64,000 bases of DNA from Amycolatopsis sp. GM8 (GCF_021653975.1 NZ_JAJKFK010000001.1:648853-712852), one strand, 5' to 3'. Shown: positions 49,472 to 59,109, counted from the stretch's first letter. Notes: generated by a model from the sequence alone, not told the origin. Translations and numbers: made by a program.

Positions 49472-50713
49472 ATGCGGCGCGACACCCTGTGGTTCCACGC
49501 GGACTTCCGCAAGCTGTGGGCCGGCGACACGATCAGCCAGGGCGGCAACTTCGTGGGCCAGACCGTGATTCCGCTGCTCGCGGCCACCGTGCTGGCGGCG
49601 ACGCCGTTCGAGATGGGCCTGCTCACGGCCGCCGAGAATGCCGCTTTCCTGCTGATCGGGCTGCCCGCCGGGGTGTGGGTGGACCGGATGCGGCGGCGCC
49701 CGCTGATGCTGCGCGCCGACTTCGCCCGCGCCGTGCTGCTGTGCACCGTGCCGCTGGCGTGGTGGACGGGCGTGCTCACGCTGGCCCAACTGGTCGTCGT
49801 GGCGCTTCTGGTGGGCGCCTGCACCGTGTTCTTCGACGTGTCCTACCAGTCGTATCTGCCCTCGCTGGTGGGCCGCGAACATCTCCTCGAAGGCAACACC
49901 AAGCTGCAGGCGAGCCAGTCCGTCGCGCAGGTCGTCGGGCCGGGACTCGGCGGTGCTCTCGCGCAGCTCGCGGGTGCGGCCAACGCGGTCCTCGCGACCG
50001 GTCTCGGCTATCTCGCGTCGGGCCTTTTCCTGTTACGCATCAAGACTGTCGAGCCCGAACCCGCGCCACACCACGGAATCCCGCTGCGGGCGCAGATCGC
50101 CGAGGGGCTGGCGTTCGTGTTCCACAACCGGACGCTGCGCGCCATCACGTTGTGCACGGGCACGGCGAACCTGGGGAACACGATCTTCCAGGCGATGCTG
50201 ATCCTGTTCCTCACCCGCGATCTCGGGCTCAGCCCGGCCGCGGTCGGCGCGATGCTGACCACGATGGGCGTCGGCGGCGTGCTCGGCGCCCTGTTCGCGG
50301 GCGGGTTGACGCGACGCATCGGACAGGCCCGCGCGATCTGGGTCGTCCCGCTGCTGACCTGGCCGTTCCAGCTGCTGGTGCCGCTCGCCGCGCCCGGCTG
50401 GCGCGTCGCGCTCGTGCCGATCGGGCTCGCGGTGATGAGCTTCGGCGTGATCGTCTACAACGTCGCGCAGGTCAGCTACCGCCAGGCGATCTGCCCGGAC
50501 CGGCTGCTGGGCCGGATGAACGCGACGGTGCGTTTCCTGGTGTGGGGCGCTATGCCGATCGGCGGGCTCATCGGCGGCGGGCTCGGCGCGTGGCTCGGCG
50601 TGCAGGCCACGCTGTGGGTCGGGTCCGCCGCGCTGGCGATCCCGGCCGCGGTGCTGTTGTTGTCACCGCTGCGGAAGATGCGTGACGTGCCGAAGGAACC
50701 GGCCTACTCCTGA
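49472..50713 (+). CDS. MFS exporter (EntS/MFS_3-like)
   Basis: The 413-residue protein has 10-12 hydrophobic helices and begins FRKLWAGDTISQGGNFVGQTVIPLLA. The motif A-like loop VWVDRMRRRPLM follows TM2, which is typical of drug or siderophore exporters in the MFS_3 group. The upstream winged-helix regulator and palindrome suggest inducible expression by the exported compound. The nature of that compound is unknown. The gene overlaps convergent dapF by 10 bases. Confidence 0.87.
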   Translation: MRRDTLWFHADFRKLWAGDTISQGGNFVGQTVIPLLAATVLAATPFEMGLLTAAENAAFLLIGLPAGVWVDRMRRRPLMLRADFARAVLLCTVPLAWWTGVLTLAQLVVVALLVGACTVFFDVSYQSYLPSLVGREHLLEGNTKLQASQSVAQVVGPGLGGALAQLAGAANAVLATGLGYLASGLFLLRIKTVEPEPAPHHGIPLRAQIAEGLAFVFHNRTLRAITLCTGTANLGNTIFQAMLILFLTRDLGLSPAAVGAMLTTMGVGGVLGALFAGGLTRRIGQARAIWVVPLLTWPFQLLVPLAAPGWRVALVPIGLAVMSFGVIVYNVAQVSYRQAICPDRLLGRMNATVRFLVWGAMPIGGLIGGGLGAWLGVQATLWVGSAALAIPAAVLLLSPLRKMRDVPKEPAYS

Positions 50714-51525
50714 GCGGCCCACCACTCGTCGGCCAGCTCGCCACGCGCCACGAACTCCACGGGACCGGTCAGCATGGCTTCGCCGCGCTTCATCGACACC
50801 GTGACCCTGCCGCCCGGTATGTCCACAGTGGACTCCCCGGTGTCGGTGCCCGCGAGGTGCAGCGCGGCGGCGACCGCGGCCACCGTGCCCGTGCCACAGG
50901 ACCGGGTCTCGCCCACGCCGCGCTCGTACACGCGCATCCGCAGGGCGCCTTCACCGAGCGGGTTCACGAACTCGAGGTTCACGCCCTCAGGGAAGAAGTC
51001 CGTGTCGTAGCGCGGTTCTTCGCGCAGGTCCAGCTCCGCCACGTCATCGTCCACAACGGACACCAGATGCGGGTTGCCCACGTTCACCGCGACCCCGGAG
51101 AAGTTCCGGCCGTCGACGATCGCGACGGACGCGCCGGTGATCGAGGCCGGACCCATGTGCACGGTGACCGTGCCGTCCGGGTGCACGATCACGGACTTGT
51201 CACCGGTGCGGCTGCCGATCACGAACTCCGGCCCCTCGGCCAGCCCGCGATCGGTCAGATACCGCGCGAACACACGCATCCCGTTGCCGCACATCTCCGC
51301 GACCGACCCGTCGGCGTTGCGGTAGTCCATGAACCACTCGCCCGCGCCGGCCTCGCCGAGCGCAGTGGACCGGACCACTCGCAGCACCCCGTCCGCGCCG
51401 AGCCCGCGCTGGCGGTCGCACAGCGCGGCGACCCGGCCCGGCGTCAGTTCGAGCCGGCCGTCCGGGTCGGGCAGCAGCACGAAGTCGTTCTGTGTGCCAT
51501 GCCCTTTGACAAACTCGATCGCCAC
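50704..51525 (-). CDS. dapF: Diaminopimelate epimerase
   Basis: The 273-residue enzyme converts LL- to meso-diaminopimelate for lysine and peptidoglycan synthesis. The two catalytic cysteines are C79 (in AEMCGNGMR) and C210 (in TRSCGTGT), and substrate-binding GHGTQNDF is at the N-terminus. It follows miaA on the minus strand after 9 bases, as in M. tuberculosis (Rv2727c-Rv2726c). Confidence 0.96.
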   Translation of the reverse strand: MAIEFVKGHGTQNDFVLLPDPDGRLELTPGRVAALCDRQRGLGADGVLRVVRSTALGEAGAGEWFMDYRNADGSVAEMCGNGMRVFARYLTDRGLAEGPEFVIGSRTGDKSVIVHPDGTVTVHMGPASITGASVAIVDGRNFSGVAVNVGNPHLVSVVDDDVAELDLREEPRYDTDFFPEGVNLEFVNPLGEGALRMRVYERGVGETRSCGTGTVAAVAAALHLAGTDTGESTVDIPGGRVTVSMKRGEAMLTGPVEFVARGELADEWWAAQE

Positions 51526-51534
51526 GCGCTCAGA

Positions 51535-52428
51535 CTACTGGCTCTGTACAGAGAGCACTCGCTCGGCTACGTCGTGATCGTTTCCGTTGAACCACACGAT
51601 CCTCGAGTCCCGGCGAAACCAGGATCGTTGCCTGCGAACGAATCGACGTGTCGACTGCTTCGTCGCGGCCGCGGCGGCGGCAAAATTTCCCGCGCCGTCC
51701 AGTTCCGCCAGCACTTGCTGGTACCCGAGCGCACGCGAAGCCGTCTTTCCTTCGCGCAGGCCCCGATCGGCGAGCGTGCGTACTTCGTCGACGAGGCCGC
51801 TCGCGAACATCCGCTCGACGCGCAGATCGACCCGCTCGTCGAGTTCCGCCGGTTCGCGGTCGACTCCCGCGAGCACCGCGCCGTAGCGGGCCGGGCCCGG
51901 CTTCGGCATGTTCGCGGAGAACGGCTCCCCGGTCAGCTCGATGACCTCCAGCGCGCGCACGATCCGCCGCGTGTTCGACGGCAGGATCACCGCCGCCGCC
52001 GCGGGATCCAGGCGGGCGAGCCGTTCGTGCATCGCCGCGGCCCCGGCTTCGGCAGCCTCCGCTTCGAGCCGCGCGCGGACGGCCGGATCGGTGCCCGGGA
52101 AGCGCAAGTCGTCGAGCACCGCCTGCACGTACAAGCCCGAACCGCCCGCGAGGATCGGCACTTTCCCCTCGGCGAGCAGGCGTTCGATGACGGCCCGCGC
52201 GTCACGCTGGTACGCGGCGACCGACGCCGTCTCGGTCACGTCGAGCACGTCGAGCAGATGGTGCGGTATGCCGCGGCGCTCGTGGGTGGTGACCTTCGCG
52301 GTGCCGATGTCCATCCCGCGGTACAGCTGCATCGCGTCGGCGTTGACGACCTCGCCGCCGAGGCGTTCGGCGAGCGTGACGGCCAGTTCCGACTTGCCGG
52401 TCGCGGTCGGGCCGACCACGGCTATCAC
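51535..52428 (-). CDS. miaA: tRNA dimethylallyltransferase
   Basis: The 297-residue protein adds the dimethylallyl group to A37 of tRNAs that read UNN codons. It shows the P-loop [44 protein letters not shown], and the C-terminal [10 protein letters not shown] region with [14 protein letters not shown]. The GTG at 52428 overlaps the upstream stop (GTGA); the GTG at 52440 would add four residues. Confidence 0.95.
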   Translation of the reverse strand: MIAVVGPTATGKSELAVTLAERLGGEVVNADAMQLYRGMDIGTAKVTTHERRGIPHHLLDVLDVTETASVAAYQRDARAVIERLLAEGKVPILAGGSGLYVQAVLDDLRFPGTDPAVRARLEAEAAEAGAAAMHERLARLDPAAAAVILPSNTRRIVRALEVIELTGEPFSANMPKPGPARYGAVLAGVDREPAELDERVDLRVERMFASGLVDEVRTLADRGLREGKTASRALGYQQVLAELDGAGNFAAAAAATKQSTRRFVRRQRSWFRRDSRIVWFNGNDHDVAERVLSVQSQ

Positions 52429-53090
52429 TCGAACTCCCACACCGCGACGTGGTACATGACCCCGAACGGCGCGGCCGAGTACAGCAGTTCGCCGTGCCAG
52501 TTCCCGCCCGTGCCGGCCAGCACCTGCCACGGCACCCGGCCGCCGGCGCCGAGTTCGTCGGCCAGTCCTGGGTCGATGTCCAGCAGTGCCTGGGTGTCGG
52601 CCTTCGCCAGCGCCTTGGCGACCGCGTCGTCGAACGCCGGGGCGCGCTCGTCCTCGCTGCCCGGGGAACGCGGGCCGTGCCGGTTCGAGCCGTCGCCGAG
52701 GATCAGCAGGTCGCCGGTCAGTTCGCTGCCCAAACGGGCACATTCGGCCGCCGTCGTGCCCCGTGCCACCAGCCGTGTTTCGACGGACTCCGCGCCGGCT
52801 TGTTCCCGCAGCCAGCCGGCGATGAGGGCAGGCAGCGGGAGGACGCGCGGCGTCCCGCCCGCGGACAGCGCCACCTGCTCGTCGACCCCGTAGCCGCGGA
52901 AGCTGCCGGCCGCGTCGGGGCCGATGACCTGGTCCTGCGCGTCCGCGCCGATGGCCGTCCACACTGGGCCCAGCCGTCCCGCCGCGGACACGCAGGCTTC
53001 ACGGAGAGTCGCCAGCTCGGGGTCAGGTCCCGGGGAGAGCCCCGGGACCAGCAGCGGGGGATGTGGCACCACGACGGCACGCCTGATCAC
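52425..53090 (-). CDS. Class III extradiol dioxygenase-like (MEMO-like fold) protein
   Basis: The 221-residue protein opens [13 protein letters not shown], the start typical of the LigB/MEMO-like fold with a metal-binding His. Later segments include [12 protein letters not shown] and [28 protein letters not shown]. In M. tuberculosis the gene before miaA (Rv2728c) is an Ala-rich protein in this position. Most of the metal ligands of true dioxygenases could not be assigned, so activity is uncertain. It is coupled with miaA. Confidence 0.72.
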   Translation of the reverse strand: MIRRAVVVPHPPLLVPGLSPGPDPELATLREACVSAAGRLGPVWTAIGADAQDQVIGPDAAGSFRGYGVDEQVALSAGGTPRVLPLPALIAGWLREQAGAESVETRLVARGTTAAECARLGSELTGDLLILGDGSNRHGPRSPGSEDERAPAFDDAVAKALAKADTQALLDIDPGLADELGAGGRVPWQVLAGTGGNWHGELLYSAAPFGVMYHVAVWEFE

Positions 53091-53242
53091 ACTGATCGAG
53101 GTTACCGGGCGGGTGCGATCACGCCGTTCCCACAGCCCGGCGCAGTAGAATCACCCGCTCCGACCGCCACACCGAGTACCGCAAGCCGTGCTGAACTGCT
53201 TGAATGCGGCGTGGGGATCGAAGCGCTCCCCCGCACGACCCG

Positions 53243-53278
53243 GCCCCACCCCGGTGGGGCGCCCGCCGGCAGGCGGGC
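53243..53278 (+). promoter_or_regulatory. Two tandem hairpins in the leader of the DUF349 gene
   Basis: GCCCCACC/GGTGGGGC (53243-53250 and 53253-53260) and GCCCGCC/GGCGGGC (53261-53267 and 53272-53278) form two adjacent stems, ending 23 bases before the ATG at 53302. A TAGAAT that could serve as a -10 element is at 53146-53151, so the structured part would lie in a 5' untranslated region of about 140 bases. The 211-base gap holds no gene. Confidence 0.5.
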
Positions 53279-53301
53279 CGACAGGCGATAAGGAGCCTGC
53301 G

Positions 53302-54615
53302 ATGGCCGACGAGAACCAGCCCGGCGTACCCGCGCCGAACAAGATGCCGTTACCGCACGCGCCGGGCAGCCAGGACAACCGGCCGGTCCCGCCGGCCGAG
53401 CCCAACCCCTCCCGCTGGGGCCGGGTGGACGACGAGGGCAATGTCTACGTGCGGACCGCGGAGGGCGAGCGCGCGGTCGGGGTCTGGCAGGCCGGGACTC
53501 CGGACGAAGGGCTGCTGCACTACGCGCGCCGGTTCGACGACGTCCGCACCGAGGTCGAGCTGCTCGCGACCCGGCTGAGCTCGGGTGCCGGCGACCCGAA
53601 GCACGCGCTGGCGACCGCGACGCAGCTGCGCGGCAGCCTGGCCGACGCCGCCGTGGTCGGCGACCTCGCCGCGCTCGCCGCCCGCCTGGACCGGATCGTC
53701 GAACAGGCCGAGGGCGCGCTGGCGAACGCCAAGCACGAGCGTGAGGAAGCGCGGTCGGCCGCGATCGAGCGCAAGCAGGCGCTGGCCGAGGAGGCCGAGA
53801 CGATCGCCGCGGAATCCACGCAATGGAAGGTCGCCGGGGACCGGCTGCGCGCGATCCTCGACGAGTGGAAGACGGTCAAGGGCGTCGACCGCAAGACCGA
53901 CGACGAGCTGTGGAAGCGGTTTTCGAAGGCGCGTGAGGGCTTCAACCGCCGTCGCGGCTCGCATTTCGCCGAGCTGGACAAGCAGCGCGCCGCCGCGAAG
54001 ACGCGCAAGGAAGAGCTGATCGAAGAGGCCGAATCGCTCGTCGACTCCTCCGACTGGGGTCCGACCGCGGGGCGGTACAAGGACCTGATGGCCGAATGGA
54101 AGGCCGCCGGGCGGGCGCCGAAGGAGACCGACGACGCGCTGTGGCAGCGGTTCCGGGCGGCGCAGGACAAGTTCTTCGCGCGGCGGTCCGCGGTGTACTC
54201 CGAGCGGGACGCGGAGTTCGCCGTCAACGCGACGCGCAAGGAAGAACTGCTGACCGAGGCCGAGAAGATCGACCCGGCGTCGAACCTGGACGCGGCGAAG
54301 GCGCAGTTGCGGCGGATCCAGGAGCAGTGGGACGAGATCGGCAAGGTGCCGCGCGAGCGCATCCGGGAGCTGGACGGGCGGCTCAAGACGGTGGCCGACC
54401 GGATCCACGAGGTCGAGGACAGGCGGTGGCGGCGCACCGACCCGGAGGCACAGGCCCGGGTGGACCAGTTCCGCGAGCGGGTGCACCAGTTCGAGACGCA
54501 GGCGGAGAAGGCCCGCGCCGCGGGGGACGAGCGCCGCGCGAAGAAGGCCGACGAGCAGGCCGCGCAGTGGCGCGAGTGGATGCACGCCGCGGAGAACGCC
54601 GTCGCCGACCGCTGA
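53302..54615 (+). CDS. DUF349 coiled-coil protein
   Basis: The 437-residue protein starts at the ATG at 53302 after AAGGAG. It contains three DUF349 helical repeats of about 75 residues, each with the pattern EWK...G...K..DD.LW.RF..A...F..RR (for example WKAAGRAPKETDDALWQRFRAAQDKFFARR). Long charged helices lie around and after them. It matches Rv2731, the Ala/Arg-rich coiled-coil protein in the same neighbourhood of M. tuberculosis. Cytoplasmic; a structural or nucleic-acid-associated role is possible but unknown. Confidence 0.88.
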   Translation: MADENQPGVPAPNKMPLPHAPGSQDNRPVPPAEPNPSRWGRVDDEGNVYVRTAEGERAVGVWQAGTPDEGLLHYARRFDDVRTEVELLATRLSSGAGDPKHALATATQLRGSLADAAVVGDLAALAARLDRIVEQAEGALANAKHEREEARSAAIERKQALAEEAETIAAESTQWKVAGDRLRAILDEWKTVKGVDRKTDDELWKRFSKAREGFNRRRGSHFAELDKQRAAAKTRKEELIEEAESLVDSSDWGPTAGRYKDLMAEWKAAGRAPKETDDALWQRFRAAQDKFFARRSAVYSERDAEFAVNATRKEELLTEAEKIDPASNLDAAKAQLRRIQEQWDEIGKVPRERIRELDGRLKTVADRIHEVEDRRWRRTDPEAQARVDQFRERVHQFETQAEKARAAGDERRAKKADEQAAQWREWMHAAENAVADR

Positions 54616-54624
54616 CGTGGAACG

Positions 54625-54661
54625 CACCCCGTGTCACCGGGTGGGCCGGTGGCACGGGGTG
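54625..54661 (+). terminator. Terminator-like hairpin after the DUF349 gene
   Basis: CACCCCGTGTCACC (54625-54638) and GGTGGCACGGGGTG (54648-54661) form a 14-base stem with one mismatch and a 9-base loop, starting 10 bases after the stop codon. A T-run is lacking, as is common in high-GC actinobacteria. Confidence 0.65.
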
Positions 54662-54668
54662 ACGGATC

Positions 54669-54752
54669 GTGAGTGTCGAACTCGGCGTCGCGAACGTGGA
54701 GTTCGTCGTCGTGAGTGTCGGACTCGTCGTCGTGAGTGTCGGACTCGCGGTC
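54669..54752 (+). repeat. Four tandem 21-bp repeats
   Basis: Four consecutive 21-base units occur: GTGAGTGTCGAACTCGGCGTC, a variant GCGAACGTGGAGTTCGTCGTC, and two units GTGAGTGTCGGACTCGTCGTC and GTGAGTGTCGGACTCGCGGTC. They lie between convergent genes, and the last two bases overlap the aldehyde dehydrogenase stop codon. Related copies occur at 5012-5028 and 63901-63928. Confidence 0.85.
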
Positions 54753-56280
54753 AGGTGGGCGGGTACAGCGTGTGTGTCGGGAAGTGGCCGTAGACCGGCC
54801 CGCTCCCTTCGGTGACCGCGTGCACCAGTAGGTCCCCGCCGACGAAGGCGCCGCGCCAGGAGGAGCCGCGCCCACCGAAGTACTCGCCGCGGTCGCCGCG
54901 GGAGCGCGGCCGGTTGATGCCCACCTTGAACGCCTGCAGGTCGGCCGCGAGCCGGCGCGCGGTGGCTTCGTCGTCGCAGGCCAGCGACGCGACAAGGGAG
55001 CCGTTGCTGGCGTTCATCGCGGCCAGCAGCTCCGCCTCGGTGTCGGCCAGCACGACGCTGTCCACCGGCCCGAACGGCTCGGCGTGGTGCAGCGGCGACG
55101 AGGACGGCGGGCTGAGGATCGACACCGGCGCCAGGTACGCGGCGGTGTCCTGCCCCGGCAGGAACCGGCCCTCGTCGAGCGAACCGCGATGCAACGGCAC
55201 GCCGCCACGGCTGATCGCGTCGTCGACGGTGTCGCGCAGCTCCTTCACCTTCACGTCGTTGATCAGCGGGCCGAAGTCCAGCTGTGGCAACGGATCCCCG
55301 GCGTTCTCGACGGCCAGCGGATGGCCGAAGGTCAGCTCCCGCACGGCGGGCAGGTACGCCGCGAGGAACTCGTCGAACAGCTCACGCTGGACCACGTAAC
55401 GCGGGTACGCCGTGCACCGTTGCTTGCCGTACTCGAACGAGCCGCGGACCTGCCGGGTCAACGCCGGCCAGTCGCTGAACTCCCAGACACCCCAGCAGTT
55501 CAGCCCTTCCTGTTCCAGGATGTGCCGCTTGCCCGAGTCGACGAGGCTCGCCGCGATCTCGCCGCCGCTACTGCGACCGCCCACAAAGGACAGACAGCCG
55601 ATCATCGGCGACCGCACGAGCGCCTCGGAAAGCTCTGCTCCACCACCGCTCACCAATGTCACCGGAACTCCGTGTCTGGCAACCAAAGCCGTCGCGAGCG
55701 TCAGGCAGTTCACACCCCCGTCGGTCGGCGCCTTCGCGATCGCGGCGTTGCCGGCGAGTGCCTGCACGAGCATCGCGTGCATCAGCACGCTCATCGGATA
55801 GTTCCAGCTCGCGATGTTGCTGACCGGGCCGGGCAGCGGTGCGCGCCCAACCAGCATGCCCGTGATTTCCTCGGTGTACCAACGGACTCCGTCGATGCAA
55901 CGGTCCACATCGGCCTGCGCGGACTTCCAGGTCTTGCCGATCTCCCACACCAGCAGCAGGGCCAGCAGCTCCCGGTGCGCGGCCAGGTCGTCGAGCGCGG
56001 CGGCCACCCGGGACTTGCGCTCGGCCAGCGGTGCGAACGACCACGTGCGGTGCTCGTTGAGACTCGCGCGCACCGCCCGCTGCGCGTCCGTCGCGTCCAG
56101 CCGCGGTGGTCCCGTTAGGACAGTGCCGTCGATCGGCGACGTGGTCTCGGTCGGGGTGCCCTCCAACCGCCAGCGCCCGCCCCAGAAGTTGAGCAGCCGG
56201 TCGTCGGCGAAGGCCTCCGGCGCGACGGAACGGCACTGGCTGTAAACGCTTTCCCATTCCGTACCAGGCTTGATGATCAC
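54751..56280 (-). CDS. Aldehyde dehydrogenase superfamily protein of the oxalate-type cluster
   Basis: The GTG at 56280 overlaps the PanE-like stop (GTGA) and gives 509 residues. Aldehyde dehydrogenase features are ASWNYPMSVLMHAML, LSFVGGRSSGGEIA, a Glu in HILEQEGLNCWGV where other family members have LELGG, a Cys in YGKQRCTAYPR at the nucleophile position, and HAEPFGPVDSVV. The motifs are diverged from the common NAD-dependent enzymes, so it may be an acylating (CoA-dependent) or otherwise specialised type. It is cotranscribed with the PanE-like reductase and divergent from the Frc operon. A role with glyoxylate or another short oxo-acid is an inference. Confidence 0.8.
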   Translation of the reverse strand: MIIKPGTEWESVYSQCRSVAPEAFADDRLLNFWGGRWRLEGTPTETTSPIDGTVLTGPPRLDATDAQRAVRASLNEHRTWSFAPLAERKSRVAAALDDLAAHRELLALLLVWEIGKTWKSAQADVDRCIDGVRWYTEEITGMLVGRAPLPGPVSNIASWNYPMSVLMHAMLVQALAGNAAIAKAPTDGGVNCLTLATALVARHGVPVTLVSGGGAELSEALVRSPMIGCLSFVGGRSSGGEIAASLVDSGKRHILEQEGLNCWGVWEFSDWPALTRQVRGSFEYGKQRCTAYPRYVVQRELFDEFLAAYLPAVRELTFGHPLAVENAGDPLPQLDFGPLINDVKVKELRDTVDDAISRGGVPLHRGSLDEGRFLPGQDTAAYLAPVSILSPPSSSPLHHAEPFGPVDSVVLADTEAELLAAMNASNGSLVASLACDDEATARRLAADLQAFKVGINRPRSRGDRGEYFGGRGSSWRGAFVGGDLLVHAVTEGSGPVYGHFPTHTLYPPT

Positions 56281-57257
56281 ATGGCCTCCTTCGACACCTG
56301 CTCGTTCAGCAGTCCGGCCAGCGCGTTGACGACACGCAGCGTGGGGACCGGCGCGCCGGTCAGATCCGCCAGCTCCACCACGGCGGCGAGGATGGCGTCG
56401 AGCTCCAGGGGCTTGCCCTTTTCGAGGTCCTGCAACGTGGATGTCTTGTGCTCGCCGGTGCGTTCCGCGCCGGCGAGCCGGCGGTCGATCGACACGTCCG
56501 GATGCACGCCGAGCCGCGCCGCCACGTCGAGGGTCTCCCGCATCATCTGCACGACCGTCGCCCGCGTCCCGGAATGCTTGCAGATGCCGAGCATGGTGGC
56601 GCGGGTGAGCGCGCTGATCGGGTTGAACGCGATGTTGCCCATCAGCTTGATCCAGATATCGCGCCGAAGATCGGCCTCCACCGGGCATTTGAGGCCACCG
56701 GCGATCATCGCGTCGGAGAACTCCCGGCAACGGGCGGAAATGCTGCCGTCGGGTTCGCCGATCGACAGCCGGGTGCCTTCGAGATGGCGGATCTCGCCCG
56801 GCGCGGAGATCTCCGTCGCCGCGTAGACCACGCAGCCGATCGCGCGGCGCACGGGCAGCACCGCGCTCACCGCGCCGCCCGGGTCCACGGTCTCGACGCG
56901 GCGCCCCTGATACGGGCCGGCCAGGCCGTGGAAGTACCACCACGGGATGCCGTTCTGCGCGGCGATGACGGACGTCCGCTCGCCCAGCAGCGGTTCGATC
57001 AGCGGACCGCAGGTGGCATAGGAATTCGCTTTGAGGCCAAGGAAAACATGATCGACAGGACCCACTTCAGCCGGATCGCCGGTCGCGTGCGGGTGGGCGG
57101 TGAAATCGCCCCGGCCGCTCAGCACCCGCACCCCGGCGGCGCGGATGGCTTCGAGATGGGGGCCGCGGGCGATGAGGTGCACCTCGGCTCCCGCGCGGTC
57201 GAGGCTCGCGCCGACATACGCGCCGATGGCACCGGCACCGAGAACAGCGACTTTCAC
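56277..57257 (-). CDS. Ketopantoate reductase-family protein (PanE2-like)
   Basis: The 326-residue protein has the NADP-binding VLGAGAIGAYVGASL at its N-terminus. The later GLKANSY, the Asn in AAQNGI, the Lys in WIKLMGNIAFNPISALT, and TSTLQDLEKGKPLELDAI (the substrate-binding Ser/Glu region) match 2-dehydropantoate 2-reductases. In Methylobacterium a paralogue of this family (PanE2) reduces oxalyl-CoA to glyoxylate. The Frc/OFA context here makes that role more likely than pantothenate synthesis, but it is inferred. It is divergent from the TPP-enzyme gene and shares a 161-base intergenic region with two operator-like boxes. Confidence 0.8.
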   Translation of the reverse strand: MKVAVLGAGAIGAYVGASLDRAGAEVHLIARGPHLEAIRAAGVRVLSGRGDFTAHPHATGDPAEVGPVDHVFLGLKANSYATCGPLIEPLLGERTSVIAAQNGIPWWYFHGLAGPYQGRRVETVDPGGAVSAVLPVRRAIGCVVYAATEISAPGEIRHLEGTRLSIGEPDGSISARCREFSDAMIAGGLKCPVEADLRRDIWIKLMGNIAFNPISALTRATMLGICKHSGTRATVVQMMRETLDVAARLGVHPDVSIDRRLAGAERTGEHKTSTLQDLEKGKPLELDAILAAVVELADLTGAPVPTLRVVNALAGLLNEQVSKEAM

Positions 57258-57285
57258 GGTGTCTCCTCAATCTTGCGTCATCATT

Positions 57286-57302
57286 GTATGCAGTATACGG
57301 TA
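57286..57302. promoter_or_regulatory. Operator-like box 1 of the oxalate-type cluster
   Basis: GTATGCAGTATACGGTA lies 29 bases upstream of the PanE-like start. A copy with one difference occurs 90 bases away at 57376-57392. The embedded GTATAC and the AT-rich character resemble operators of GntR-family (FCD) regulators. Confidence 0.6.
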
Positions 57303-57375
57303 TGAGCTGTTTCGGTCAATGGCTTCGAAGCTCTGGACAACGGCATCGATCGAGGGCCACCATGGCCTCCATATC

Positions 57376-57392
57376 GTATGCAGTATTCGGTA
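57376..57392. promoter_or_regulatory. Operator-like box 2 of the oxalate-type cluster
   Basis: GTATGCAGTATTCGGTA matches box 1 in 16 of 17 positions and lies 26 bases before the TPP-enzyme ATG. The two direct copies, each close to one of the divergent start codons, suggest one regulator controls both transcripts. No regulator gene is in the window. Confidence 0.6.
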
Positions 57393-57418
57393 GCCACAAT
57401 GTTGTGAGGAGATGGCGC

Positions 57419-59098
57419 ATGTCAGGCGAACCCGGGTTGATCTCCGGTGGACATCTCGTGGCGAAGGCCCTGAAAGCGGAGGGTGTCGAGGTCATCTTCA
57501 CCCTGTGCGGCGGCCACATCATCGACATCTACGACGGCTGCGTGGACGAGGGCATCGACGTGATCGACGTCCGCCACGAGCAGGTCGCGGCACACGCGGC
57601 GGACGGGTACGCGCGCGTCACCGGCAAACCCGGCTGCGCCGTCGTGACCGCCGGCCCAGGCACGACGGACGCGGTCACCGGCGTCGCGAACGCGCTGCGC
57701 GCGGAGAGCCCCATGCTGCTGATCGGCGGGCAGGGCGCGCTGAGCCAGCACAAGATGGGCTCGCTGCAGGACCTCCCGCACGTCGACATGATGTCGCCGA
57801 TCACCAAGTTCGCCGCGACCGTGCCGTCCACGGAACGCGCCGCGGACCTGGTGTCGATGGCGTTCCGCGAGTGCTACCACGGCGCGCCGGGCCCGTCGTT
57901 CCTCGAAATCCCGCGCGACGTGCTCGACGCGAAGGTGCCGCTGGAGTCCGCGCGCGTCCCGAGGGCCGGCGGCTACCGCGCCTCCACCCGGTCCCCGGGT
58001 GATCCCGACGCGATCGAGCGGCTCGCGGATCTTGTTGTCCAGGCCCGGAAACCGTGTGTGCTGCTGGGCAGCCAGGTCTGGACCTGCCGGGGGACCGACG
58101 CGGCGACCGAGTTCGTGCGCGAGCTGAACGTGCCGGCGTTCATGAACGGCTCCGGCCGCGGCACGCTGCCCCCGAAGGACCCGCACCACCTGCAGCTGGC
58201 CCGCCGCTACGCGTTCCAGAACGCCGATCTGATCATCATCGTGGGCACCCCGTTCGACTTCCGGATGGGCTACGGCAAGCGCCTGTCCCCCGACGCGACC
58301 GTCGTGCAGATCGACCTCGACTACCGCACGGTCGGCAAGAACCGGGACATCGACCTGGGCATCGTCGGCGACGCCGGACTCGTGCTGTCCTCGGTCACGC
58401 AGGCCGCCTCCGGCCGGATCGACAACGGCGCCACCGGCCGCAAGGAATGGCTCGAAGAACTACGCGCGGTCGAGACGCAGGCGTACGAGAAACGCCTGCC
58501 CCGCCAGCATTCCGACGCCAACCCGATCGACCCGTACCGGCTGGTGCACGAGATCAACGAGTTCCTCACCCCGGACTCGATCTACATCGGCGACGGCGGC
58601 GACATCGTCACGTTCTCCGGTCAGGTGGTGCAGCCGAAGGCTCCCGGGCACTGGATGGACCCGGGTCCACTCGGGACACTCGGCGTCGGCGTTCCCTTTG
58701 TGCTCGCCGCGAAATACGCCCGGCCGGACCAGGAAGTGGTGGCGCTGTTCGGCGACGGCGCGTTCAGCCTGACCGGCTGGGACTTCGAGACGCTGGTGCG
58801 GTTCAACCTGCCGTTCGTCGGGATCGTCGGTAACAACTCGTCGATGAACCAGATCCGCTACGGCCAGATCCAGAAGTACGGCGAGGACCGCGGCCGCGTC
58901 GGCAACACGCTCGGCAACGTGCCCTACAGCGAGTTCGCCAAGATGCTCGGCGGCTACGGCGAAGAGGTCCGCGCCCCCGCCGGCATCGCCCCGGCACTGC
59001 GGCGCGCCCGCGAGTCGGGCAAGCCGTCACTGATCAACGTGTGGGTGGACCCGGAGGTCTACGCGCCGGGAACCATGAACCAGACCATGTACAAGTGA
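57419..59098 (+). CDS. TPP-dependent enzyme, candidate oxalyl-CoA decarboxylase / hydroxyacyl-CoA lyase
   Basis: The 559-residue protein starts at the ATG at 57419, seven bases after GAGGAG. The TPP fold is clear: the activating Glu E54 in [16 protein letters not shown], and the cofactor motif GDG (445-447) to NN (472-473). It therefore belongs to the acetolactate synthase/oxalyl-CoA decarboxylase/2-hydroxyacyl-CoA lyase superfamily. The gene lies directly before a strongly Frc-like CoA-transferase, which suggests oxalyl-CoA decarboxylation to formyl-CoA. However, the GVVGIP segment of known oxalyl-CoA decarboxylases is FTLCGGH here, and NNGGIYKG is NNSSMNQI. It may be a diverged decarboxylase or a lyase of the type used for 2-hydroxyisobutyryl-CoA in related actinomycetes. 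Confidence 0.8.
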   Translation: MSGEPGLISGGHLVAKALKAEGVEVIFTLCGGHIIDIYDGCVDEGIDVIDVRHEQVAAHAADGYARVTGKPGCAVVTAGPGTTDAVTGVANALRAESPMLLIGGQGALSQHKMGSLQDLPHVDMMSPITKFAATVPSTERAADLVSMAFRECYHGAPGPSFLEIPRDVLDAKVPLESARVPRAGGYRASTRSPGDPDAIERLADLVVQARKPCVLLGSQVWTCRGTDAATEFVRELNVPAFMNGSGRGTLPPKDPHHLQLARRYAFQNADLIIIVGTPFDFRMGYGKRLSPDATVVQIDLDYRTVGKNRDIDLGIVGDAGLVLSSVTQAASGRIDNGATGRKEWLEELRAVETQAYEKRLPRQHSDANPIDPYRLVHEINEFLTPDSIYIGDGGDIVTFSGQVVQPKAPGHWMDPGPLGTLGVGVPFVLAAKYARPDQEVVALFGDGAFSLTGWDFETLVRFNLPFVGIVGNNSSMNQIRYGQIQKYGEDRGRVGNTLGNVPYSEFAKMLGGYGEEVRAPAGIAPALRRARESGKPSLINVWVDPEVYAPGTMNQTMYK

Positions 59099-59109
59099 GG
59101 GGAACCGTC

